Origin: Candidatus Omnitrophota bacterium
GTDB taxonomy: Bacteria > Ratteibacteria > UBA8468 > B48-G9 > DTJG01
Direction: 5' to 3'
Length of the DNA: 64,000 nucleotides
NCBI GenBank assembly: GCA_023819255.1
Contig: JAMWBU010000002.1
Location: forward strand, 20,283-84,282
A program made the translations under genes and the position numbers. Below the pieces are notes generated by a model, which saw only the letters and a program-made list of their open reading frames with translations, was not told the origin of the DNA and did no database searches. This document shows, in pieces, positions 43,946 to 53,410 of the stretch. The number at the start of each line of letters is the position of its first letter. The stretch's first letter is position 1.

Positions 43946-45112
43946 CTACAATGTTATCCTGTATCTATAATATCCTGCGTTTTTCCAGTCCTTTGCGTTT
44001 CTCTCTCCAAACCTTGTGAGAAAAACAACAATATCTCCATTTTCCCTATCCTGATAGAATCTGAAATTGGAAAGCTGAACTGTCTCAGATTCGCCAGGTA
44101 ATCTTGTGTCAATGATAAAAATACCTTCTTTTATAATTGAAAATGGTTCCTCCCGCATTTCCGCAATAACGAGGGGGTATCTCGGCCAGTTTCCTTTTGC
44201 CCTTTGCCCTGAAATACACAGATTTCCCATCCAGTAAAGTTTACCATTTTTTTCTGATCTGAAAAGCGCTGAACCATTTGAACCAGATTCAAACACTGTT
44301 TTATCATCACAAACAAGAGGTTCAGGCGCAAACCAGTCAATGCCATCATTTTCCGAAAAACACACCCATTTATAACCTGGTTTTTCTAAAAACATGCTAT
44401 TGTCACCCCTGCAAACCATTACAAGTCTTCCGTTTTTAAGTTTTGCTATTGTGTTTTCACCAATTCCCCGGGAACTCTTTTCAAGATCAATCGCTGCAGG
44501 ATTACCCGCAGTAAAAACGACTGAATCGTCAACGTTTATCCTCATCTTTATTATCAGAGACATATTTGCAGGTGCCCAGCAACCCTTATAATGCGCAATC
44601 GCGCCATACTGATCAACCATGCGCGTAATGGCTGGAATTAACACTGTATCATTATCAATCTGCAAAGGAAAACAAAAACTTATAAAAAGCTGGCCTGGCA
44701 ACTCTATATTTATCTCTTTTTCTCCCTGCCACTGTCTTTTCTTGACATCAAACACATCATAGACAACATACGAAGGCCCATCAACTTCTACGCTGTTGTT
44801 CGAATATGTCCTCTTTGATATAAAAGCGAATAATTTTTCCCTTTTTCTGTCAAAAAAACAACTGTTTTCAGCATATCTGATAGTTTTGTCACCATTTTTG
44901 TAGCTTTTCAATCTCAATACTGGCTCTGAAAATGTCTTTCCATTATCCTGGCTGAATAAATCGCAAAAATCGTCATAACCATCAGAAAAATCAAGCCTGC
45001 CATACCTGTGAATGATAGACGGCTCTAATTCATGGATATAACTGACAAATCCGGGGAATACCGGTCTCCCATTCTCGTCCAGGTCGCAAAAAATTTCCTT
45101 TTGCACTTTCAT
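43946..45112 (-). CDS. Sialidase-like beta-propeller protein
   Basis: This 388-residue protein lacks a signal peptide. It has Asp-box-like repeats (SQDNGKTFSEP, SENDGIDWFAPEP) and the blade pattern of the sialidase/neuraminidase superfamily: RLVMVCRGDNS, ESGSNGSALFRSEKNGKLYW, and RIP-like Arg residues. The substrate may be a glycan, but several superfamily members are not sialidases. GGAG precedes ATG. It sits between the SGNH-like gene (21-bp gap) and ald. Confidence 0.7.
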   Translation of the reverse strand: MKVQKEIFCDLDENGRPVFPGFVSYIHELEPSIIHRYGRLDFSDGYDDFCDLFSQDNGKTFSEPVLRLKSYKNGDKTIRYAENSCFFDRKREKLFAFISKRTYSNNSVEVDGPSYVVYDVFDVKKRQWQGEKEINIELPGQLFISFCFPLQIDNDTVLIPAITRMVDQYGAIAHYKGCWAPANMSLIIKMRINVDDSVVFTAGNPAAIDLEKSSRGIGENTIAKLKNGRLVMVCRGDNSMFLEKPGYKWVCFSENDGIDWFAPEPLVCDDKTVFESGSNGSALFRSEKNGKLYWMGNLCISGQRAKGNWPRYPLVIAEMREEPFSIIKEGIFIIDTRLPGESETVQLSNFRFYQDRENGDIVVFLTRFGERNAKDWKNAGYYRYRITL

Positions 45113-45133
45113 GAGGTCTCCATTCTCACATGT

Positions 45134-47170
45134 TTATTGAATACCAGAAAAGCCAGTAGTAAACAGCCTGTAAAATCTTTCAGCAAGAATACGTATTCCA
45201 TCACCTGATGGAAAATTTCCGTAAACATTGTTTCTGATTCTAAACATCTGCACCCAATCAGGCATATGAGTGTATAACTCGTAGAGATCAAGGCAATCTA
45301 TGTTTCTTTTTTTGCAACATTCAATGGTCGCCTCAGCATAAGGCCTGAATATATCAGGAGACGGCGCAGAAGGAAAAGGAGTTAAACATATAATTCTCTT
45401 TGACCTGCTGCTTAAAAACCAGATCGAAGCATCAAGTGATGAAATATACTCATCGACAGGCGTTCTGTGGAGCAAGACATCAAGAGACGGGAAAAGAATC
45501 ACAGTGCCAAATTGACGATTTCCCAGCTGTTTTTTCAGCCACAACATATTGTAAAGAGCGTGATAATGCTTTGTTTTCGGATATCTTAGCAATTCTAAAC
45601 GGACATCAGGGAAATATTTGCTTATCATATTCTCAAAACCCGAAGGGAAATCGCCGATAATGGTTAATTGTTCAGTTTTATCCTTTTTAAATTCATCGGA
45701 AAATTTATAATCAGGTATAAGCCCAACTATTCTGGCTCCCTGATCATCAACAAGATGTACACCATCTAAATTCTCAAGACTTATGTTTTCAATCAGCATG
45801 AATTTCAACATTTTCTTTACAATTGAGATATCTCCGATCTTCAGTTCAATTTTATGTTCTGACGGTTCCGTGGATGAAAAAAACAAATCCACATTACGAG
45901 CGTTTTCTTTACCGGGAACAAGTTTAAATAACTCATTTTTATTTCCTGTAACAATTTCGACAGGCACAATACCTGACATAAGTGAACCTGCCTGAACAGG
46001 CAGGTAAAATTTATCTCCCGAACATAAAAGATTCTTATGAGGTAAGATTTTGAGATACAGGTTCAAATCTTCTGCTGTTTTTTTTTGAAAGATTACTGTC
46101 TCTGAAAACACATCCGAAGCCTTCAATTTATAGTTTTTACAAGCAAGAGAAACATACGCGGGTGCCTTTCCGTCAAATTTTTCAAATACTGTCCTGCCAG
46201 AATACTTCCTGCCATCTAAATCCCAGAGATAGGTGTCTGTTCCTGTTGAACCTGATCCATCAAAAATTCCTGCATAGAAAGTACCACCGGAAAATGAAAA
46301 TGGACCAAAAATTTCTTTCTGGTAAAAAGCGCTCACCTTGCTATCTTTTTTCTTCCACTCAAGAACCTTTGTTGTCAGAATAGGATTTCCAATCGTTGTG
46401 TAATCCCAGAATACCCGGCCGCCAGCATTATAAAAACCAATGCCTGTAATTTCAATATCTTTGCCCATCTTTTCAACAGGTATTATCAAAAGCGCCCATC
46501 TACCCTTTTCGGGCAATTGTCCCATTGAAATTTTATTGATCCCCTTCCACTTTATTACATCAGAACCCCAGGAAAAATAATAAGATTTTCTTTTCTGTGC
46601 CTGTATCTCGAGAATTATCTCTTCAGCTGGATCATTCTTATCAATAAAAACATATTGATGTACGATGTCTTTTGTTTTTATTTGTCGAGCAGGCAGCAGC
46701 GAAGTGTAGTGCGAATTTATTGCTTGCTGGCTTCTGCCCGTGTGAGAAAAACTTCCGCTCAGGCGCGGATTTGAAACCCAGAACCAGAAACCGGATGTTC
46801 TCGCAGAGGGATTTAAGTAATCGTCAATTATCACACTGCCTTCAGGAATTTCAAAAATTGAGGTATCGGATTTTCTTTCTTCTGAAAGCCATACAACATA
46901 ATATTCATCATTTTGATTTGTCTTGAAGTAAACAAAATCCCTCTGATATGGCTCTCCCCGCAAGATCCTGATAGAATCCAGTTTAATTCCGTTTATATCT
47001 GCGACATAAACGCTCCCACCAGAAGGAAAAGGCAGTTCTGCCTTAGCTATTGTCTGGAACTGTTTCAAAGCTTTCTCCTGAATTTCAACCTTTGCGATTA
47101 TCTGTGTATATGAAAACACTGACGAACAACAAATAAAATAACTGATAAGAAAAACAGCCAATTTCTTCAT
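45134..47170 (-). CDS. Secreted PKD/SGNH-like multidomain protein
   Basis: The protein has 678 residues with a signal peptide (~20). The first ~270 residues are beta-rich without a known family. A PKD-like segment follows (FDGSGSTGTDTYLWDLDG, ~315). The last ~190 residues resemble an SGNH/GDSL esterase fold, with LTIIGDFPSGF, VILFPSLDVLL and DGIRILAERFYRLF at the block I, III and V positions. The block I Ser is replaced by Phe in GDF, and the D-x-x-H of block V is not seen. It may be a pseudoenzyme or use a different nucleophile. The start overlaps the GH5 stop by four bases. Confidence 0.6.
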   Translation of the reverse strand: MKKLAVFLISYFICCSSVFSYTQIIAKVEIQEKALKQFQTIAKAELPFPSGGSVYVADINGIKLDSIRILRGEPYQRDFVYFKTNQNDEYYVVWLSEERKSDTSIFEIPEGSVIIDDYLNPSARTSGFWFWVSNPRLSGSFSHTGRSQQAINSHYTSLLPARQIKTKDIVHQYVFIDKNDPAEEIILEIQAQKRKSYYFSWGSDVIKWKGINKISMGQLPEKGRWALLIIPVEKMGKDIEITGIGFYNAGGRVFWDYTTIGNPILTTKVLEWKKKDSKVSAFYQKEIFGPFSFSGGTFYAGIFDGSGSTGTDTYLWDLDGRKYSGRTVFEKFDGKAPAYVSLACKNYKLKASDVFSETVIFQKKTAEDLNLYLKILPHKNLLCSGDKFYLPVQAGSLMSGIVPVEIVTGNKNELFKLVPGKENARNVDLFFSSTEPSEHKIELKIGDISIVKKMLKFMLIENISLENLDGVHLVDDQGARIVGLIPDYKFSDEFKKDKTEQLTIIGDFPSGFENMISKYFPDVRLELLRYPKTKHYHALYNMLWLKKQLGNRQFGTVILFPSLDVLLHRTPVDEYISSLDASIWFLSSRSKRIICLTPFPSAPSPDIFRPYAEATIECCKKRNIDCLDLYELYTHMPDWVQMFRIRNNVYGNFPSGDGIRILAERFYRLFTTGFSGIQ

Positions 47171-49443
47171 TTTTTCCTCTCAATTTTAATGGCGAAATCC
47201 CCGGAAAAAGGGCAGAGTTCGATATTGCATTCGCCTGGTGCGAATTCTTTTTCAAACGAGGAAAATTTTTCGCCCTTGTATGTGTCCCAGAATTCTATGG
47301 TGTATACGCCGGGCTTAAAAATTTCAATAACGAGCTTGACGCCTTCGATAATTTCTGCGTTTTCAGCCGGAGTTCTTGAATTAAAAACAGAGGAATCATA
47401 AACCCATAGAAACGCAGAATCCTCATTCTGAATTCCGGTAACACCTGCTTTCTGAGATTTCTCTCCTGAAACAGAAATAATTCGCGCTGTAGAAAACTGG
47501 AAGTTCTTTTCCCTTCTGTCAAGGCCCTCAAGAAACCGCGCGACTGCCCTGTAATGAAAGTAAAGATCTTTCTTATCTATAAATGGCCACCACCAGAAAA
47601 GCGCTGTTCCCAACATTGGAGAAAGAGATGAAGCCCATATTCCTCCATGAAGATTATTTTCAAGTTCTCTGGCATTTTTGCCCACTCCATACTCATGAAC
47701 CTGCATCGGTTTTCCAAAAGGTTTTCTTTTGAAATAATACTCTCTTAATGTATCAACTATCGTGGAGCTATACGCATTACTTACAAGGGTCTCAAGTCCC
47801 CTGGCAGACCAGACCATCGGGTCAGCAGATGGTCTGCATATATGGCTTGTGATGTTGTGCTTCCAGGGATCCATTTCTTTCAGAACCGGAATAATTTTTT
47901 CATGCCACTGTCTTACATTTTTTGAATCATAGTATCCTGTCAGGTCGACCTCGTTCCAGAGTTCCCAGAATGCAATTTGTGTGGAATATCCCCATCTTGC
48001 GACAATATACCTCAGTCTTTTTACAAACCATTTCTCAGCTTCTTCGCTATAAAAAAACTCATCAGGCGAATTCAGAAAACCGCCATTAATAACATTATAA
48101 GGATTGTCCCACCATTCAGCATCAGGTCTGATGCTGAACTGGCCATGGTTGATAAGAGTAAGCACAATGTATATTCCGTTTTCTCTCGCTATATCAAGAA
48201 CATAATCAAGCTTCCATGAATTCTCGAGACTGTAACGACCAATGCCCTCGTAATGCTGTGCATATGCTGGAGTCCATTCAATACCCAACCACCATGCTCC
48301 CATCCACATTCTGATGTAGTTTTCAAGATTTTCTCTCATTTTCTTAAAATAGTCATCATAGGCAAAAGTTCCTTTTCCTCTGTCTGTTTCAAATTCATAT
48401 TTATACGGAGTACGTAAATCATCAGGTGAACGCAAAACATGTCCAATGGGATAAAAAAAACTGCCATCTGAAAAAGAAAGACACATTGGATCTTTCTCAT
48501 CCCATCTTATAAAACCTGGATTTTTGCCTGGAATGCAAACAAAACTTCCACAGTCAAAGTTGTATGTCTTTCCGTCGAATGTGATTGAGACATCGTATTT
48601 GTACTGTCCTATCTCTTCTGGCGAAAATCTTACCATCCACTGGTGTTTTCCATAAGGATACAATCGCTCCCCGTCTTCTTCGAGCCGTCGCAGATAATTC
48701 CGCCAGAAAAAGGCTGGAATTTTAATTTTTTTTCCGGATGGCCGGGTAAATATCGCACTTATATCAACCTGTTCAGGATCAAACGGATTATCAAAAATGA
48801 CCGGGATTTCAAAGGATGCTTCGAATTTCTCATATAACAAAATTGTCTCAGAATTTGTTCTGAAATTAAAAAGAAAAACTTCTGGCTGGAGCGCGGTCTT
48901 TATCGCCTGAATACTATCAATGTAGACTGTTCCTGAAAAGGGTTTGTAGTAGAAAAACTTTATTCCAAATTCGCGGATATTTCTTTTCGTATAAGCATCC
49001 CACGCAGCAAGACCTGTTGCAGGTTGCCAGACAGAACTGCTATCAGAAATATCGATGAAAATCCTGTTTTTTTTATTCAGATTTACCTGAAAAACACCTG
49101 TTTGAAACCATGTCCAGTTGCTATCTTTAACATAACAAACAAAAGAAACATAATTGGTTGTTTTTGATGGCGCATAGACATCTATGCTTATTTTATCAAA
49201 TTGCACCCAGTCAAAATCTCCTTCAACTTTTATCCACGACTCTTTTGAACCTGAAACATTCAACGCAAGAGAATGCGCGCCGCTGGTGACAAAATTACTG
49301 GAAATCCCGAGAGTCTGGATCTTATAAACGCTTTCCCAGTTTTCAGTGCTTTTTTCAAAATCAAAAACCATTTCGCCGGATGCCAGAGAAAAAAAACCAC
49401 TGAAAAAAATCAGGTTAAATATCAATCTTTTCATCAATCTCAT
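47167..49443 (-). CDS. Secreted DUF5060-GH5-like glycoside hydrolase
   Basis: The protein has 758 residues with a signal peptide. Order: an Ig/CBM-like beta domain (~25-185), a DUF5060 N-terminal domain (~200-310, ending in KHQWMVRFSPEEIGQYKYD), a GH5-type barrel (~330-640) with acid/base Glu498 in WELWNEVD and nucleophile Glu584 in VHEYGVG, and a C-terminal beta domain. Both catalytic Glu are present. DUF5060-GH5 enzymes act on beta-linked polymers. The first codons overlap the TPR gene by 29 bp; a second ATG at 49434 is possible. Confidence 0.85.
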   Translation of the reverse strand: MRLMKRLIFNLIFFSGFFSLASGEMVFDFEKSTENWESVYKIQTLGISSNFVTSGAHSLALNVSGSKESWIKVEGDFDWVQFDKISIDVYAPSKTTNYVSFVCYVKDSNWTWFQTGVFQVNLNKKNRIFIDISDSSSVWQPATGLAAWDAYTKRNIREFGIKFFYYKPFSGTVYIDSIQAIKTALQPEVFLFNFRTNSETILLYEKFEASFEIPVIFDNPFDPEQVDISAIFTRPSGKKIKIPAFFWRNYLRRLEEDGERLYPYGKHQWMVRFSPEEIGQYKYDVSITFDGKTYNFDCGSFVCIPGKNPGFIRWDEKDPMCLSFSDGSFFYPIGHVLRSPDDLRTPYKYEFETDRGKGTFAYDDYFKKMRENLENYIRMWMGAWWLGIEWTPAYAQHYEGIGRYSLENSWKLDYVLDIARENGIYIVLTLINHGQFSIRPDAEWWDNPYNVINGGFLNSPDEFFYSEEAEKWFVKRLRYIVARWGYSTQIAFWELWNEVDLTGYYDSKNVRQWHEKIIPVLKEMDPWKHNITSHICRPSADPMVWSARGLETLVSNAYSSTIVDTLREYYFKRKPFGKPMQVHEYGVGKNARELENNLHGGIWASSLSPMLGTALFWWWPFIDKKDLYFHYRAVARFLEGLDRREKNFQFSTARIISVSGEKSQKAGVTGIQNEDSAFLWVYDSSVFNSRTPAENAEIIEGVKLVIEIFKPGVYTIEFWDTYKGEKFSSFEKEFAPGECNIELCPFSGDFAIKIERKK

Positions 49444-51742
49444 AAATTGTTTCTCTTGTCTGCCACACTGAATGTATTGTGATGGGCAGATTAAAAATAA
49501 TGTTCATCGATACCTTTTCCATTTCATAAGAAAATTTTGAAAGGTTTTCATTCAAAAAAGATTGCTCTTTATTGACCTGTGTTATTTTGACCTTTGGATA
49601 GTATGCAAAAAGATCAGAAACTGGTTTGAATTTAATTTTAATTTCAAACTTTTCACCTACTGGATGGAAAACCATTGAACCACCAGGACCAGATTCAGCC
49701 GCCTCAGGTGAGACAGACTCTAATTTCCCTGCTCGCGGAGAAAATGTCACCTCAATCTTCATATCGGGTGATATCTTATCAAGTGCTATGGTCGATATAG
49801 CAAAATCACCTTCAATTGTATAATCGCGAATTACCCTTATACGGTCGGTTTTAATATCCAGGCATGGAAAGAAAATACAGATTCCTTCAATCTTTCTCCA
49901 TCTGTCAGAACTAAAGGAAATCTTATTCTTCATTGAAAAGGTATATAAGTCATTTTTTCTAAATATCATTGCATAAGGCTGAGTAAAAGAATATTCATCC
50001 TTTGATGCGCATTCAAAGCTGTATGTGATGGTCCATCTAATGTTTGAAAAAGGAATTATTTCCATCATTTCTGTATGTTGATAAAGAACTGGATTCTCTG
50101 TATCCACGGATATAAAATTGGTGAAGTAATAATCTCTATGGGTGAAATTAAAAACGACAAACCTTACCGTGGTTTCAAATGAAATCTCCTCTTCTAGGTA
50201 TTCACGGAAGTCTTTAATAACATCGCTTATCTGCTGTTTCAGCCACCTGTTTTTCGTTGCGCTCTGTATTTCTTTCATAGTTTTTATGCCTTCGTCAAAA
50301 AAGTTCGCCTCAAGTAACAGTTGCGCAGCCTGGAACTTTGCATTTTCTCCTGTTTTCTCATCAGCCAAAAATTGCTTGAGTAAACTGAAAGCATCTTCTG
50401 TTTCATCAAGATTTATCAAGCACTTTGCCAGTTGAAGGGTTAAGTCTTTTTGATTATGCTTTTGAATCAGCAGACTGTAAAGTTCTTTGCCTTTTCGATA
50501 GTCAAAAAGACCATCCACATAAACTGATGCCAGCTTTCTCAAAACATCCGTCATTGCTGGGTCTTCAGGATACCTGGCAACAAGATCCTCAAGAAATTTT
50601 ATTTTCTCGTGTGCAACCTTCATACTTTCGTCTTCCCCGAGAAATTTCATCTCAAAAATTTTTGGAAAGAGTCTGCGAACAACTGTATTGGAAGATTGTC
50701 CGACCATTTCTGTCAGTAGTGGTACCATCTCTTTTTTAATGAACTGTTGCATCTCCGAATCGTTTCTGCCGCAATTTATAATCATGTCTGCAGCCCGTAA
50801 TGAAGCCGTATTTTCAGGAAAATTTATGATGAAAAAATAAAACATCCATGGATCGCCGGGTCTTTTTGCGGAAACTGTTTTCAAAAGACGCTCAGAAACA
50901 CTTCCTTTTGAACCAATCTCATCTTCAACAGGTTTTAATCTATTGAAAGCCTCTTTATACATCTTTTTTTTCATCTCATCCGCGGCAAAAATGAAATGAC
51001 GCGAAATGGGATCCTTTTCGCATCTTTTTGAAAACTCATCAAGTTTATCTGTTTCCCAGAGTAGTTCGACAACTGAAGCAAGTGGTGTAATCTTACTTGA
51101 CCAGGCGCTCCAGTTCATAGCAGCCTTTAGATAGTACTCAGCAGCCAGTTCGTTCTGGTTTAGATTTCTATAATTGATCGCTATCCTTTCAAAAATTGAA
51201 GGGTCATCAGGTTTATATTCAAGGAGTTTTTTATATATCTCAACTGCTCCATTAAAATCTTTTTCAATAATTTTCTGGTTTCCTACTTCTCTTAAAGCTC
51301 CGGTGATAACATTCTGACAAAAATCCTCAAGTTGACCTTCCTGTCTGGCAGTTTTAACCTTTTGAAGAAAAAGTTTGCCATCCTCAACAATCCCCTCAAA
51401 GTCCTTTTCATCTTTGTAAATAGAAATAAGATTCTGGAAGGCCTGTCTCAACATCCACATATTCTTCGAGTAATCCGCTATGTTCAAATATGCCTTAAAA
51501 TTTTGTTTTGCTTCAGTGCTTTTTGAAACCTTCATATATGAAGAGCCGAGATAATAATAAAATTCTGCCTGCGAAGCTCCTTCCTTAATGGCTCTTTCCG
51601 CCAGTTCAATCACGGTAGTAAAATTATTTTTTTGAAACTCCCCGACCACATCCTTTAATTCAACCTTTTTCTCCTGGCAGAAAACAGATGCAGAAAATAA
51701 TACAACCGCCATAAGAAGCAATAAACCCTTTTTATTATTCAT
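49415..51742 (-). CDS. Secreted TPR-repeat protein
   Basis: The protein has 775 residues from ATG 51742. A signal peptide (MNNKKG then a hydrophobic run to SVFC) is followed by about 12 degenerate tetratricopeptide repeats to ~500: AEFYYYLGSSYMK, FNGAVEIYKKLLEYKPDDPSIFERIA, NELAAEYYLKAA. The C-terminal ~260 residues are beta-rich with no clear family. TPR proteins bind partners; in this operon it may hold the secreted enzymes together or act as a receptor for their assembly. The Cys of the lipobox-like SVFC is not in canonical context. It overlaps both neighbours. Confidence 0.75.
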   Translation of the reverse strand: MNNKKGLLLLMAVVLFSASVFCQEKKVELKDVVGEFQKNNFTTVIELAERAIKEGASQAEFYYYLGSSYMKVSKSTEAKQNFKAYLNIADYSKNMWMLRQAFQNLISIYKDEKDFEGIVEDGKLFLQKVKTARQEGQLEDFCQNVITGALREVGNQKIIEKDFNGAVEIYKKLLEYKPDDPSIFERIAINYRNLNQNELAAEYYLKAAMNWSAWSSKITPLASVVELLWETDKLDEFSKRCEKDPISRHFIFAADEMKKKMYKEAFNRLKPVEDEIGSKGSVSERLLKTVSAKRPGDPWMFYFFIINFPENTASLRAADMIINCGRNDSEMQQFIKKEMVPLLTEMVGQSSNTVVRRLFPKIFEMKFLGEDESMKVAHEKIKFLEDLVARYPEDPAMTDVLRKLASVYVDGLFDYRKGKELYSLLIQKHNQKDLTLQLAKCLINLDETEDAFSLLKQFLADEKTGENAKFQAAQLLLEANFFDEGIKTMKEIQSATKNRWLKQQISDVIKDFREYLEEEISFETTVRFVVFNFTHRDYYFTNFISVDTENPVLYQHTEMMEIIPFSNIRWTITYSFECASKDEYSFTQPYAMIFRKNDLYTFSMKNKISFSSDRWRKIEGICIFFPCLDIKTDRIRVIRDYTIEGDFAISTIALDKISPDMKIEVTFSPRAGKLESVSPEAAESGPGGSMVFHPVGEKFEIKIKFKPVSDLFAYYPKVKITQVNKEQSFLNENLSKFSYEMEKVSMNIIFNLPITIHSVWQTRETIYEIDEKIDI

Positions 51743-53264
51743 TATCCCACTCATACCCAAAAATCTCAGCCTTATTAAGTTCAAACCTCAATGTCAAAGC
51801 CGTTTTGGCCGGGATATCTGAAATGCGCGCATTTTTGAATCTAACCTGCGCACGAACACTGTCAGTGTTTATTGGAACGCAATCGTCAAAAGAAAATCCG
51901 GGCAGGCTCTCTGACTTTCTCACAGCGCCGTGGTATGGTCCCTGTTTCTCAGCAATGGCAACCCTTATGCTGCTATCTGAATTTCTACACGCGGCGTTGA
52001 TATAAAGGAAATTACCGGGTCTTGTGTCTCCAGCGTCTATGTCAAAATAACCCTTATAAGTTGAAGCCAGAGAAGCAAATCTATCTTTTTTTATTTTTGC
52101 CATCATAATCGTCGCGGTATTTCTGTGATCGACAAGAGGAACATCGCGATTATAAGAAAAATCTGGATTGATTGACCATCCATGGTCGTATCTTGACCCG
52201 CCATAATACAAAAACAATTCGTCATTGTGCTCAACAAATGTGCTTGAAGGAACCATAAAACCCGCGTCGAAATCGCCCGGATTTCCCAGTGATAACCAGA
52301 TAGGTCTACCCTGTGGATGGCGCCAGATGATTCCATCGTGGGAAAAACCCAATCTAAAATAGCACAGACCATTGGGATTTTGAGAAAAACTCTGTCTGAG
52401 TGGCGGCCAAACAACAAACATATCTTCAACCGAAATAAGAATCTCGCCACACCTGTAAATGCCAACCCCGTAGTACTCGGAAATTAGCCCTCCGAGCTGC
52501 TTTGCAACCAGATCATCGTAATCATCGGGTACAAAACATTCATGCCATTTTCTCACTCCCTTATATCCTTCCCAATGAATTCCATCTTCACTTTGAACAA
52601 CAATTGCAGACCTTCTTGAAACCAAACCATGCATCGCGCCTACCTTATTGTAGAGCAAATACCTGTTTGTTTCTCTGTCCGCATACAAACACGCCCAATC
52701 GCCATGGGTAAACACCTTTGTAACCATTCTCCATCGCAACCCGTCGTCAGAGGCATAAATATATGTTCCACCAGGTTTATCAATTATGTTTTCAGCAACA
52801 TCTGTAACATCAGGAACAAGCGGCACATTATAACGAATCAGCGCCATTAAATATTTCGCGTTTGTTTGAGGCAATGCCCGAACCACGCCCATACAGCAGC
52901 CAGGCAGGGTTAATAGATTATTGCCGGGATATCTGTTTTTTCCAGTAATTCCAAGGGCGGGCTTTGTCCAGTGAATCCCATCCTCGCTTTCCGCATAACA
53001 AACAAAGGGTAAATCTGGCGCCACATCATAAGATGGGGTTTCTGTTTGCCCCCAGTACCACATTCTAAAAATGTTGTTTTCTTTTATTGCAGTGCCCCAG
53101 ATTGTTGTTAGTCCACTATCCCAGCTACCGGCAGGACCTGGTTCAAGTCCATAAATTTCGACCTTTTCCGGTGATGGAAATCTTTGATAAACTCTGCCGT
53201 CCCACTGTGTCAAACTATCAACTGCAAGAAACACCCTTTTTTTGTTATCGCGGTTTATTTCCAT
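51735..53264 (-). CDS. GH32/43-like five-bladed propeller protein
   Basis: The protein has 509 residues and no signal peptide. The blade pattern is typical of the GH32/GH43/GH130 superfamily: FRMWYWG, VCYAESEDGIHWTKP, ASDDGLRWR, VQSEDGIHWEGY, GFSHDGIIWRHPQGRP. The early WD motif (AVDSLTQWDGRV) may supply the nucleophile Asp, as in GH32, and a later ISVEDMF strand may supply the acid/base Glu. The substrate is unknown. AGGAG ribosome site. It is the first gene of the leftward operon. Confidence 0.75.
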   Translation of the reverse strand: MEINRDNKKRVFLAVDSLTQWDGRVYQRFPSPEKVEIYGLEPGPAGSWDSGLTTIWGTAIKENNIFRMWYWGQTETPSYDVAPDLPFVCYAESEDGIHWTKPALGITGKNRYPGNNLLTLPGCCMGVVRALPQTNAKYLMALIRYNVPLVPDVTDVAENIIDKPGGTYIYASDDGLRWRMVTKVFTHGDWACLYADRETNRYLLYNKVGAMHGLVSRRSAIVVQSEDGIHWEGYKGVRKWHECFVPDDYDDLVAKQLGGLISEYYGVGIYRCGEILISVEDMFVVWPPLRQSFSQNPNGLCYFRLGFSHDGIIWRHPQGRPIWLSLGNPGDFDAGFMVPSSTFVEHNDELFLYYGGSRYDHGWSINPDFSYNRDVPLVDHRNTATIMMAKIKKDRFASLASTYKGYFDIDAGDTRPGNFLYINAACRNSDSSIRVAIAEKQGPYHGAVRKSESLPGFSFDDCVPINTDSVRAQVRFKNARISDIPAKTALTLRFELNKAEIFGYEWDNE

Positions 53265-53315
53265 TGGACAATTCTCCTTTTAATGTGTCTTTGAACTATC
53301 TATTTGACATATCCG

Positions 53316-53344
53316 ATTATATCATCATTTTGACGAATTTTGAA
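53316..53344 (-). promoter_or_regulatory. Promoter of the leftward carbohydrate operon
   Basis: On the minus strand TTCAAA and TATAAT are 17 bp apart. The start near 53309 leaves a 45-nt leader with AGGAG. It faces away from the promoter at 53360. Confidence 0.55.
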
Positions 53345-53359
53345 AACCATCGTTTATTG

Positions 53360-53388
53360 TTGAAATCATCCAACCGATTTGTTATGAT
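53360..53388 (+). promoter_or_regulatory. Promoter of the rightward carbohydrate operon
   Basis: TTGAAA and TATGAT stand 17 bp apart. The start near 53395 gives a 16-nt leader before the ATG at 53411, with an A/G-rich AAAAAGGGGG stretch about ten bases before it. The two divergent promoters are close enough to be controlled by one operator. Confidence 0.6.
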
Positions 53389-53410
53389 ATCAAAAAGGGG
53401 GTTTTTCCGT

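Noticed and set aside
53087..53410. N-terminal extension of the DUF4838 gene
   Set aside because: It lies over the divergent promoters and inside the opposite gene. The composition is not protein-like, and a good promoter sits just before the ATG at 53411.
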